Positions 56,117-64,000 of a stretch of 64,000 nt of DNA are shown here, in pieces. Origin of the DNA: Thermoplasma acidophilum DSM 1728 (lineage in GTDB: Archaea > Thermoplasmatota > Thermoplasmata > Thermoplasmatales > Thermoplasmataceae); assembly GCF_000195915.1 (NCBI RefSeq), contig NC_002578.1:868001-932000 (forward strand), read 5' to 3'. Within the stretch, counting starts at the first letter, position 1, and every line of letters begins with the position of its first letter. The notes below the pieces were generated by a model, which was given only the letters and a program-made list of their open reading frames with translations, was not told the origin of the DNA and ran no database searches. The translations under genes were made by a program, and so were the position numbers.

Positions 56117-57037
56117 ATGATGAGAAGATCTGTATATGCTGTCAGGCTTGATACTGTGAGGTACGAGAGGAAACTAAGCCTCATAGCTGCCGTTGATAGC
56201 GTGGAGTCTTCCCATCAGATCATAAACACCATGATAGATATAGCTGAAGAAACGGGCTATCAATATGAAATTCTGATATCTACCAGGACTTCGGATGAAG
56301 AAAACTATTACTATGATGAGATCAAGGTCGTATCCAGAAACACAAGGAAGAGGAGCGAGGGCCTGGCGAGGGCGGTGAAGTCCGCCACTGGAAATTATGC
56401 CTTCATCTTCGAACCGTCCGTGAGGTATTCGCTCACCTATGCTGATCTCATATATGGCTACATCAACCTGGGCACAAGCGAAGTGCTTGTTTCAAACATC
56501 CTGGGATTCCAGACCGATGTGATAAAGAACGTTGGGAACTGGAGGCCGCTCACATGCGGCGAGGACATAGATCTTATGGCAAGGGCCTTCGATTCTTATG
56601 GCGTCATATCATATCCAATGGGCGGTCTGACAGGCCTTGACATTGATGATCTAATATACGGCAAGTGGCGAAACAGGATAGAAAAGGCTCTGGCCATGCG
56701 GGATCTAGTAATAGCCGCTAACTTGAAGCACAACAACATAGCGGAAATGGCTGAGAGCATGGGCATCGATCTTCCAACCTATGAATGGCTCATCTCAGGA
56801 AGGATCCTCTCCTATCTTTCAGGGATAAGGCCATACGAGAAGAATGTCAATAATTACATTTTCATAATGGAAAGGATCATCGAGTCCTATATATCTCAGG
56901 ACTACAGAAGAATAGATACAGTCAGTGCATCACCATATATATCACTGTCAAACAGGACAAGAAAGTATCTCTCATCCGTCAGCGATCTGTGGACTGAACA
57001 GAATACTGATAACAAATATCCAAGAGAAAGTGTCTAG
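56117..57037 (+). CDS. Glycosyltransferase-like (GT-A, family 2-like) protein
   Basis: 306 residues. The first ~200 residues have the GT-A outline: a strand-helix N-terminus, A-R-A-V-K-S-A-T-G-N-Y-A-F-I-F-E-P-S (where GT2 enzymes carry D-x-D), and a C-G-E-D-I-D-L-M-A-R motif matching the acceptor-site E-D. The usual D-x-D is replaced by E-P-S, so sugar-nucleotide binding may differ. No membrane helix. It follows the dehydrogenase directly and precedes a GtrA fusion, suggesting surface-glycan assembly. Confidence 0.65.
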   Translation: MMRRSVYAVRLDTVRYERKLSLIAAVDSVESSHQIINTMIDIAEETGYQYEILISTRTSDEENYYYDEIKVVSRNTRKRSEGLARAVKSATGNYAFIFEPSVRYSLTYADLIYGYINLGTSEVLVSNILGFQTDVIKNVGNWRPLTCGEDIDLMARAFDSYGVISYPMGGLTGLDIDDLIYGKWRNRIEKALAMRDLVIAANLKHNNIAEMAESMGIDLPTYEWLISGRILSYLSGIRPYEKNVNNYIFIMERIIESYISQDYRRIDTVSASPYISLSNRTRKYLSSVSDLWTEQNTDNKYPRESV

Positions 57038-57142
57038 AGTTATTCGGCGTTTAACGTATATTGTGTCTGACCAGATATAAATGAATTTTCATCAGTATAC
57101 CAGAAAAGTTTAAAAGAAGAAATACCGATAACGCATATCACC

Positions 57143-58081
57143 ATGGAATACCAACGAACCAGAAGTGCCATTGAGCAGCACGCTTCACTGCAGGAATTTC
57201 TGTCTGACAAAACACTGATAATTATAACCCATGATGAAGAATTGCCGAAGAACCTCCCGCCATTCGGCGATGTTAAAATATACACCGTTGAAGCTATAGA
57301 AAAGGACAGAAAGAAATTTGAACAGACGCTCAGCGATGATACATTTTACATGATATGCGATGGGGGATACGCCTCAAAGGATATAATATCGAATCTTTAC
57401 GATATAGACAGATACGACATCATATTGGAAAAGAGGAAGCTTGGCCTTCTTCTGAAGATATTCAAGCACGTACTTGCTGAGGATGAGAGAATAGCGGAAA
57501 CGTCGCTTGATGTAATTCTGATGAACTCTGCCGTGATGGATTACATACTTTCCAGGAATTACAAAATATCGAGAGAAGTTCTTCTCAGGATAATATCCAG
57601 CAACAGGTTTCGAGTAAAGTACATAGACACAAACATGTGGCAGAACCTGAAGAATTTCGTTTATATCGGCATATACGAACTGATAAGAAGCTCACTTCCA
57701 AAATATATGATTGTTGGGACAACAGGCATACTTCTCAACGAATTCATGCTGAAGATGCTTTCTTATCATCTTCCACTCACATTTGCGGACGCCTTTGCCA
57801 TTGAAACCAGCATCACCTCAAATTTCCTTATGAATGAGTACTGGACCTTCAACAACAGGGATGTCACAAAGGGTGTTAAGGGCTTCTTCAGGAGGATGGG
57901 TTTTCACAATCTTACTTCGCTGATCGGCCTTGGAATAAATCTTGGTATATTCACTGCACTCGTCGATACAGGAATGGAGATGCTTGCGGCTAACCTCATA
58001 GGCATTGCAGTTGCATTCCTGTCTAGATATCTTATGTCTTCCAGGATTGTGTGGCATGGCCCGACAAAAACAAAAGAGTAA
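57143..58081 (+). CDS. GtrA-family membrane protein fused to an atypical GT-A-like domain
   Basis: 312 residues. The C-terminal ~125 residues are a GtrA domain with four helices: Y-M-I-V-G-T-T-G, S-N-F-L-M-N-E-Y-W-T-F, and a final L-S-R-Y-L…S-S-R-I-V-W. GtrA proteins flip or hold polyprenyl-phosphate sugars. The N-terminal ~185 residues vaguely follow polyprenol-phosphate mannosyl/glucosyl transferases, but where D-A-D would be there is C-D-G-G-Y. GT-GtrA fusions of this layout are known as DPM synthases in other archaea, so this is a divergent member. Confidence 0.68.
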   Translation: MEYQRTRSAIEQHASLQEFLSDKTLIIITHDEELPKNLPPFGDVKIYTVEAIEKDRKKFEQTLSDDTFYMICDGGYASKDIISNLYDIDRYDIILEKRKLGLLLKIFKHVLAEDERIAETSLDVILMNSAVMDYILSRNYKISREVLLRIISSNRFRVKYIDTNMWQNLKNFVYIGIYELIRSSLPKYMIVGTTGILLNEFMLKMLSYHLPLTFADAFAIETSITSNFLMNEYWTFNNRDVTKGVKGFFRRMGFHNLTSLIGLGINLGIFTALVDTGMEMLAANLIGIAVAFLSRYLMSSRIVWHGPTKTKE

Positions 58082-58128
58082 TGCCATTCTTCATCTTTAG
58101 TGAGATCTTAATGTTCTTTTTCCTGACA

Positions 58129-58137
58129 GATTTAAAT
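58129..58137 (+). promoter_or_regulatory. TATA box of htpX
   Basis: GATTTAAAT about 26 bases before ATG 58160, predicting a leaderless mRNA. Confidence 0.55.
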
Positions 58138-58159
58138 CCATGTTTTTAATTTTGGAAAT

Positions 58160-59113
58160 ATGTCGCTGATGTCGATCCGGTTGAAGCTTAGCAGCCTGCT
58201 GATGGGTATTGCTATCTTCGCCATAGGATTCGGCATAATATATGCTATATTATATTACATTGGCCTGAATATCGGCGCAATAGCACTTTTGATGGTGCTG
58301 CTTCCAATTTTCATAATCATGGATATCGTCCAGTGGCTGTTCGGTCCGTACATGATCGGAGCAGTTTACAGGACACACAAATTACAGCCAACTGAGCCAG
58401 AGTATAACATGCTAACGTCTATCGTCAGCGAAGTGGCGAGAAACAACAACATCAGGATGCCGGAAGTATACATAGCAGAGGTAGATATGCCCAATGCCTT
58501 TGCCTATGGATCGCCCATTGCTGGCAGGAGGATCGCTGTTACAAGGGGTCTTCTCAGGATACTTGAACCAGATGAGATAAAGGCAGTAATAGGTCATGAG
58601 ATGGGGCATCTGAGGCACAGGGATGTTGAGATGCTGCTTGCAATTGGCCTCATACCGACGCTCATATTCTATTTCGGGTATACATTGCTCTTCTCTGGAG
58701 AGAGGGGCCGAAACGCTGGGGGAATAGTGCTGCTGGCCATAATTGCCATGGCAGCGAGCTTCCTGTTCAGGTTCCTCATACTTGCCTTCAACAGAATGCG
58801 GGAGAGCTACGCAGATGTCAACTCTGCGCTAACCGTTGATGGCGGTGCAGAAAAGCTGCAGACTGCACTTGCAAAAATCGTGGCGGCGACTGGACGTACT
58901 GGCCGGTATACAAGACGTAGACGCAATACGCCATCAAGCAGCGTGACCGAAATGCTTTTCTTCAGCAACCCGAATCAATCAGCCAACGAAGATTACAGGA
59001 AGCTGCTTGAGGAATGGAAGACTGCAAAGGTCTCGCTCTTTGCAGATTTCTTTTCTGATCATCCACATCCTGCAAAGAGGATACAGAGACTTGAAAAGCT
59101 AAAGATGTCGTGA
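58160..59113 (+). CDS. htpX: HtpX-like M48 membrane metalloprotease
   Basis: 317 residues. Two N-terminal membrane helices, catalytic zinc motif G-H-E-M-G-H-L-R-H-R-D in the first third of the soluble domain, two further helices, and the third-ligand region R-E-S-Y-A-D. The C-terminal segment F-S-D-H-P-H-P-A-K-R-I is the usual HtpX tail. It degrades misfolded membrane proteins under stress. A single-gene promoter is likely. Confidence 0.92.
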   Translation: MSLMSIRLKLSSLLMGIAIFAIGFGIIYAILYYIGLNIGAIALLMVLLPIFIIMDIVQWLFGPYMIGAVYRTHKLQPTEPEYNMLTSIVSEVARNNNIRMPEVYIAEVDMPNAFAYGSPIAGRRIAVTRGLLRILEPDEIKAVIGHEMGHLRHRDVEMLLAIGLIPTLIFYFGYTLLFSGERGRNAGGIVLLAIIAMAASFLFRFLILAFNRMRESYADVNSALTVDGGAEKLQTALAKIVAATGRTGRYTRRRRNTPSSSVTEMLFFSNPNQSANEDYRKLLEEWKTAKVSLFADFFSDHPHPAKRIQRLEKLKMS

Positions 59114-59207
59114 AACTCATCATACCATGATCACCTTTTTAATTCATCTTCCACAAATCATCAACCCAATCTAAAAAGTCTAATAGAAGGATTATTATCC
59201 CTACACA

Positions 59208-61277
59208 ATGCTGCAGGAGAGGTCGTGGAACCTGGCCCTTTCCGTGACGCTCATCGTATATGCGTATATGGCCTGGTTATCCATCGGCTATTACGAAGTA
59301 TCGGTCCTCGTTCTTGTTTGGATACTGGTAGTAATTGCCGGGCTGCTGGCGATAAATGCAACAACGCACATCATTCCTGCAGCAAGATCAGCCCTGATCT
59401 ATTCAGCACTCTTCGTTTCTATGATCCTCATGCTGGCCATATCGCTGAAGTACGTGTCAAGCTACTACCTTGAGGATGAGATTCTGATACAGAACAACGC
59501 AGCCTATCTCTTCGTTCACGGCCAGGACCCGTACGTCAGATCGAATATGCTGAAGATGTTTTACTCATCCCAGGTACCCTTATTCAACACGCCGATGCTT
59601 GAAGGTGGTTATGTCTATTATCTGATTTATCCTGGATTATCCGTGCTTCTCTTTGTTCCATCCATTTTATTTCATTTCAATCCTGATTATATGATAGCAG
59701 CTTTCAACTTCATATCGATAGTACTTTTGATCTATTATTACCGTAAAAAGAAGTTGAAGCTGCAGACTCCTCTCATAATTACCGCTATAATGGTCTCGGC
59801 TTTTTACTTTGGCTTCACGGTTGCCGGCGTCTCCGCCATAATATGGGTGACACTGCTGGCGATGGCCTACATCTTCAGAGACAGGCCGTACATTTCTGGA
59901 ATAATGTTTGGCCTGTCGGTTGCCTACAAACAGGATCCTGCCATAGTGTTCCCATTTCTTCTTTATTTCATCTACAAAGAATACGGTGGCTCTCATGCTA
60001 TGAAATTCGTAGTTGCAATTGTTATTTCCTTCTTTGCAGTCAATCTGCCGTTCATCGTCATGGGCCCGATGGAATGGATAACCTCCATACTCAGCGTTGC
60101 CAACCAGAACATAATAGGTGTAGGTGTGGGGCCCTCAATAATATCCTTCGCCGGGTTCTATCATGTGAATCCATTGTATTTTTCATCCGTCGTACTCATC
60201 CTTGAACTGTTCTTGCTGTTCCTGTACATCAGGTATTATAATGCCCTGAAGTATGCATTCTTTGCTTTTCCTGTGATCGTAATGCTGTTCAACTTCAGGG
60301 TGCTCATAAGCTATCTCATGTACTGGCCTTTCCTCGTAATGATCGTTCTTCCGGACATAAACATACAGGAGAACATGCTGAAGCCCCTACATGTTAAAAA
60401 ATCGCACTTTATAGCATTGTCTCTGGTTCTCATCGTTGTTACAGGCGGTTTCACCATACCCCTGCATAGCAGCAGTGGATCTATGGCAATAAAATCGATC
60501 GATGCTAGTTCCGATACCATCTCAATACCGAACATCATAGACAGAATCAACATCACGATTTCCTATGAGCCGGGCAATGGCTATCCTGCTTCCATCCCCG
60601 CTTACTTCAGAATACTTACAGATTCAGCTATGGAGAACTACAGCGTGAACGGCCTCCTGTGGCATGCGAATGCATATCTGCATCCGGGCGAGAACAACAT
60701 AAGCATATACCCCGATAATTCTTTCGATCTGCTTCCCAGCAACACATCATTCATACTGATAGCATACTATGGCCAGATGCAGGCCTCCTACAGGAGTCCC
60801 GGGCTTTACGATCAGCCTGAATACCCTGTACCGGACCCCATGTTCCTGTATCCTGAATACTCAAAATCGGAACCTTTCCCAGGATGGCAGGCACGAGGAA
60901 ACGGAGTGGATATTGCATACGATGCCCAGGGGTTCAACATGAGCTCTGCCGGCTGGGCCAACCTCACGTCAAGCATCATTGCAGGAACGCAAGATCTGCA
61001 GAACCTAACACTCTACTATAACATAAGCGGGAGCGGAGTATATGGCTATGTCATATCGTTCTCCGTGTTTAACTATACTGTTTCATCGGATCCTTTCAGC
61101 GTGAATCTCAATTATACGTATCTTATCGTGAACAAAGATCAGGGAACAATAAAACTCAAAGATGCATATGAAGTCGCTTCTGAGTATAAATGGCCATTAA
61201 ACAGCATTAGAATAACATTTTTCACCGGGCCAGCATCTTCGATCAGAGTCGAATATGTAGGTGCAGCATATGATTGA
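59208..61277 (+). CDS. Multi-spanning GT-C-like membrane glycosyltransferase, copy 1
   Basis: 689 residues. About 10-12 membrane helices lie in the first ~430 residues, then a ~250-residue extracytoplasmic beta domain rich in N-x-S/T. The first outer loop has an acidic D-E pair (Y-Y-L-E-D-E-I-L-I-Q) followed by H-G-Q-D-P-Y, as in polyprenol-phosphate-sugar-using GT-C enzymes (GT39/GT87-type). The segment S-V-A-Y-K-Q-D-P is shared with the next gene. Probably adds a sugar to glycan, glycolipid or S-layer outside the membrane. It overlaps its paralog by eight bases. Confidence 0.7.
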   Translation: MLQERSWNLALSVTLIVYAYMAWLSIGYYEVSVLVLVWILVVIAGLLAINATTHIIPAARSALIYSALFVSMILMLAISLKYVSSYYLEDEILIQNNAAYLFVHGQDPYVRSNMLKMFYSSQVPLFNTPMLEGGYVYYLIYPGLSVLLFVPSILFHFNPDYMIAAFNFISIVLLIYYYRKKKLKLQTPLIITAIMVSAFYFGFTVAGVSAIIWVTLLAMAYIFRDRPYISGIMFGLSVAYKQDPAIVFPFLLYFIYKEYGGSHAMKFVVAIVISFFAVNLPFIVMGPMEWITSILSVANQNIIGVGVGPSIISFAGFYHVNPLYFSSVVLILELFLLFLYIRYYNALKYAFFAFPVIVMLFNFRVLISYLMYWPFLVMIVLPDINIQENMLKPLHVKKSHFIALSLVLIVVTGGFTIPLHSSSGSMAIKSIDASSDTISIPNIIDRINITISYEPGNGYPASIPAYFRILTDSAMENYSVNGLLWHANAYLHPGENNISIYPDNSFDLLPSNTSFILIAYYGQMQASYRSPGLYDQPEYPVPDPMFLYPEYSKSEPFPGWQARGNGVDIAYDAQGFNMSSAGWANLTSSIIAGTQDLQNLTLYYNISGSGVYGYVISFSVFNYTVSSDPFSVNLNYTYLIVNKDQGTIKLKDAYEVASEYKWPLNSIRITFFTGPASSIRVEYVGAAYD

Positions 61278-63180
61278 CGATGACCTGTGGTCTACAGTTA
61301 GGCGCCTAGAATTCCTTGGCTTCACTGTTATAGCCTATATGCTGGCCTATTTTCTGTGGACGGTGTACGGTTACCTCGATCTATTCGTGGATATTCTACA
61401 GTGGACGATCTCCATGGCCGGTACATTCGTTGCAATATATGCCATGACTGAGCATTCGATGAAGATCTCTAAAAGGAGCATATATACGCTCGTGGTAGGA
61501 AATACTGCCATTCTCATCGTTATAATAATCAAATTTGGGCTTTTCAGTCCAATATTCGATCCCTTGATACTCTTCCTCGGGTTTGTCGATTACTACCTCA
61601 TGCGCGATACCGTCAAGCCAAAGCTGGGAGATCCGGATCGGTTTGCACGTATATTCGCAGCCGTTATGATATCCCTTATGTCCATAATATCAGCATTCAT
61701 GCGCCCAAGCTATATAACAGGAATTGCTGCCGCAGTTCTCATAATTGCCGGTGCAATATCCTATTTCCGCCTCAATTATCTTGTATATCCTGCCCTTATC
61801 GGTTCAGTTATTTTGTTCGCTCTTTCAATTCTCCCTCTCTACCCGAAGTTCGGAACGGATGAGCTTGCGCTTGATTATTATGCGGCCATCATGATATTGC
61901 ATGGCACAAATCCCTACATACCGATCGTGATGTCCAACGCCTTTGCTTACCTTCATTTTCAGATCTCAATGACCACGCCGCTTTCCACGGGCGGATATGT
62001 AGAAACCTTTTCTTATCCGGTGCTTGCGGCTTTGGTGTTCATACCATCCATTATAATGCATTTTGATCCAACTCTGACAGTTCTTGCATTCACAATGGCC
62101 ATGTACCTAATAGTTGCTATTTACTTTCTCAGAAAGGGCATGATAATATCATCGGTGCTGTCAATTGCCATAATGGCAGTAAACGTGAACATGGTAAGCT
62201 TCGCAGATGGTTCCGTACCGGACGCCATATGGGCATTTTTCCTGATGGCATCGTTGATGACCATAGAAAGACCGAAGTTAAGCGCCGCCATGTATGGTGT
62301 ATCAATATCGATAAAGCAAATACCATGGATTGTGCTTCCATTCCTGATCTATTTCATATACCGCGAAAAGGGCCGCAGAGCGGCTATTGAGTATATAGCT
62401 ATATCCATTGGAATTCTCCTGCTCGCAAATGCATATTTCATCATAAAGGAACCGCACTATTTCATTTCATCCATACTTTCTCCGGAGATCTCAAGTCTCA
62501 TAGGCGTAGGCCAGGGCATAAGCATACTCAGCATAGCGGGCTTCTATCAACTATCGCCCATCTATTTTACCATTCTGTTCATCTTTTCAATAGTTTTTCT
62601 CTTTCTAATTTATGCAAGGCATTACGATGCTCTGAAGTACACCTTTCCCATATTTCCATTGTTCATCTTCTTCTTCAATTACAGGGATCTCTACAATTAC
62701 CTTTTATTCTGGCCATTTATAGCGTTTGCGTTCCTTCCGCAGCTCAAGATCGGAGACAAAGCCAGAAAGATCAGGATCGGCCTCAAGAGGCTGGCCTTGT
62801 ATTCCGTAATTTTTGTGGCCGTCGCTGGGATAGTATCTGTTCCGCTGCACAGCCAGAGCTCATTTTCTATCACCTCTGTGTCAAACATTGAACAGAGGTC
62901 ATATTACGTGGTTCAAATGAACGTTAACGTGTCCTATACAGGCGATCAGATATCACAGATGCAGTTCAGGTTTCTACCGTATGGATACCTTGGAAACCTC
63001 AACGGCCTGATGTGGGATGTAAAATCCTATGAGTCCGGAAAGAACTGGATAAATTTCACCATAGAACCGTTGTTCCAGCAGTCAATGCTCAACGTCAACT
63101 ATTCGTACAAACTCGTAGCGTATTACGGAAATGAACAGGCATTTTACAGCCTGGATCTTCCTTCCATCTTCTCCGGCTAG
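61270..63180 (+). CDS. Multi-spanning GT-C-like membrane glycosyltransferase, copy 2
   Basis: 636 residues from ATG 61270 (GTG 61261 possible). Same layout as the preceding gene but with a shorter C-terminal domain: an acidic T-D-E-L-A-L-D motif followed by H-G-T-N-P-Y, I-K-Q-I-P-W in the middle and an outside beta domain at the end. The two arose by tandem duplication and probably act in the same glycan pathway with different sugars or acceptors. The overlap with the upstream stop (ATGATTGA) implies coupling. Confidence 0.7.
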   Translation: MIDDDLWSTVRRLEFLGFTVIAYMLAYFLWTVYGYLDLFVDILQWTISMAGTFVAIYAMTEHSMKISKRSIYTLVVGNTAILIVIIIKFGLFSPIFDPLILFLGFVDYYLMRDTVKPKLGDPDRFARIFAAVMISLMSIISAFMRPSYITGIAAAVLIIAGAISYFRLNYLVYPALIGSVILFALSILPLYPKFGTDELALDYYAAIMILHGTNPYIPIVMSNAFAYLHFQISMTTPLSTGGYVETFSYPVLAALVFIPSIIMHFDPTLTVLAFTMAMYLIVAIYFLRKGMIISSVLSIAIMAVNVNMVSFADGSVPDAIWAFFLMASLMTIERPKLSAAMYGVSISIKQIPWIVLPFLIYFIYREKGRRAAIEYIAISIGILLLANAYFIIKEPHYFISSILSPEISSLIGVGQGISILSIAGFYQLSPIYFTILFIFSIVFLFLIYARHYDALKYTFPIFPLFIFFFNYRDLYNYLLFWPFIAFAFLPQLKIGDKARKIRIGLKRLALYSVIFVAVAGIVSVPLHSQSSFSITSVSNIEQRSYYVVQMNVNVSYTGDQISQMQFRFLPYGYLGNLNGLMWDVKSYESGKNWINFTIEPLFQQSMLNVNYSYKLVAYYGNEQAFYSLDLPSIFSG

Positions 63181-63236
63181 AGATGTATGAAAAAGCGCAT
63201 TTTCAACCTGTCTTGTAGCAATGACAGGAATTAATG

Positions 63237-63245
63237 CTTATATAT
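63237..63245 (+). promoter_or_regulatory. TATA box of hsp20
   Basis: CTTATATAT about 25 bases before ATG 63266. No extra heat-shock element is recognisable. Confidence 0.6.
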
Positions 63246-63265
63246 CAGTTGGTATTTAATATATT

Positions 63266-63640
63266 ATGTATACACCGGTCAGGTTTTTCACCAATGAGAT
63301 GCTGAAAAACGTCTCCAACACAGTGAAGGAAATGTCATCGTTCATATATCCACCAATAACCATGTACCAGGATGGGACAGATCTGGTACTGGAGGCAGAG
63401 ATGCCAGGTTTCGACAAGAAGGATATAAAGATCACCGTAGAGAAGAACGTGCTGACCTTAAGGGCGGAGCGAAAAAGGGAATACAGATCTGTTTACATCG
63501 ACCAGAGGGTGGACAAGGTATTCAAGGTTGTGCGCCTCCCCGTTGATGTGGACCAGGCCAGCATATCCGCAAAATATCAGGATGGTTTGCTGACGGTCCG
63601 AATGAAGGCCAAGGATATAAAAACAGTTGAAATAGAGTGA
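63266..63640 (+). CDS. hsp20: Small heat-shock protein (Hsp20/alpha-crystallin)
   Basis: 124 residues. A short N-terminal arm (1-28) is followed by the alpha-crystallin domain (about 29-118) with E-A-E-M-P-G-F-D-K-K-D-I, L-T-L-R-A-E-R and the signature Y-Q-D-G-L-L-T-V. A V-E-I tripeptide at the very end could serve as the I/V-x-I/V motif that docks subunits. An ATP-independent chaperone holding unfolded proteins. The short N-arm suggests small oligomers. Confidence 0.93.
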   Translation: MYTPVRFFTNEMLKNVSNTVKEMSSFIYPPITMYQDGTDLVLEAEMPGFDKKDIKITVEKNVLTLRAERKREYRSVYIDQRVDKVFKVVRLPVDVDQASISAKYQDGLLTVRMKAKDIKTVEIE

Positions 63641-63652
63641 AATTTTTTAAGA

Positions 63653-64000
63653 TCATTTTCTAATCATTATGTAAAGAAAAGCCACGATATCAATTGCGAT
63701 AAGAGGGATAAACACAAGAGGCCTGGTTTTCTCCTCTATGAAAAGAGAGAGGAGGATGAAGCCAAGGAATATTGATGCCGGTATCCTGTAGTCTCTCTGC
63801 GGTCTCACGGTTTCATCTTCGCTCTCCAGCCTTCTTTTCATAAGTGGAACGATCTGCACAGCTTTCTCCACCGATCTCAGCGTATCGGATAGAAAATTTT
63901 TCAGCTGCTGCTTGTAGAGGGTCTGTATTAGGCCTTCATCGTAGAGTAGCTTCTGGAGCACCCTTATGAATTTGAAGTCTGGATCCAGCTGCTGGCATAC
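63653..64000 (-). CDS. Membrane protein, unknown, 5' end beyond window
   Basis: The frame is open from the window edge to TGA at 63655-63653, at least 115 codons. GTG 63961 would be an internal start, but upstream codons (…Q-Q-L-D-P-D-F-K-F-I-R…) read naturally, so the gene probably begins outside. A helical charged region is followed by two hydrophobic segments near the C-terminus (S-I-F-L-G-F-I-L-L-S-L-F-I; L-V-F-I-P-L-I-A-I-D-I-V-A-F-L-Y). Convergent with hsp20, 12 bases apart. Family not recognised. Confidence 0.6.
   Translation of the reverse strand, partial: VCQQLDPDFKFIRVLQKLLYDEGLIQTLYKQQLKNFLSDTLRSVEKAVQIVPLMKRRLESEDETVRPQRDYRIPASIFLGFILLSLFIEEKTRPLVFIPLIAIDIVAFLYIMIRK

Overview
This window is almost certainly the chromosome of Thermoplasma acidophilum or a very close relative. 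It encodes tricorn-interacting factors F1 (24509-25390) and F3 (1765-4107), the VCP-like ATPase VAT (38394-40631) and a type II restriction-modification pair recognisable as ThaI (about 21123-22703). Gene control also looks thermoplasmatal: many genes have an archaeal TATA box centred 24-27 bases before the A or G of the start codon, so their mRNAs are probably leaderless. I ran no database search; product names come from recognising protein families and motifs.

Layout. 1-4107: TldD/TldE protease subunits, then aminopeptidase F3. 4132-11276: a pyruvate oxidase-like ThDP enzyme, a GNAT acetyltransferase, and two paralogous acyl-CoA:carboxylate CoA-transferases on the minus strand either side of a plus-strand citrate synthase-family gene. 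11434-16242: GNAT, an atypical SDR protein, a histidine phosphatase, chorismate synthase with a short leader ORF, a ROK sugar kinase and a small Cys-rich protein. A tRNA gene (16378-16451, probably Arg-UCG) marks the left side of an AT-rich accessory island (about 16.45-24.45 kb). The island holds an AlbA_2-domain protein, a coiled-coil protein, ThaI R-M, a frameshifted small membrane protein and decayed IS256-type transposase fragments.

24.5-36.2 kb returns to core genes: F1, a likely SCP2/Fe-ADH/AOR operon (the Fe-ADH is frameshifted), helicase Hel308 with Trm5, an acidic micropeptide, a CoA-disulfide reductase/NADH oxidase and the helicase Lhr. 36.2-45.8 kb: a site-2-protease-like membrane protein that has lost its zinc histidines, VAT, a zinc MDR reductase, a DtxR-type regulator, an E1-like enzyme, a HAD phosphatase, a thiamine-binding MTH1187 protein and an fRMsr-like GAF protein. 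45.9-50.3 kb: alaS, a PRC-like protein, an archaeal pilin-like protein and TrmI. 50.3-64 kb: an APC permease, GmhA, an ABC-2 transporter module, a D-2-hydroxyacid dehydrogenase, two GT-A-like proteins (one fused to GtrA), HtpX, two tandem GT-C-like membrane proteins, Hsp20 and a membrane protein cut by the window edge.

How they fit together. F1, F3 and VAT belong to the cytosolic protein-degradation route (unfoldase, proteasome/tricorn, aminopeptidases) but are scattered. The CoA-transferases, citrate synthase paralog, ThDP enzyme, AOR and MDR reductase suggest short-chain acyl-CoA metabolism. The 56-63 kb block looks like polyprenol-linked glycosylation of cell-surface molecules plus membrane quality control. 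The least explained parts are the R-M island, the inactive-looking S2P homolog and several very small ORFs.
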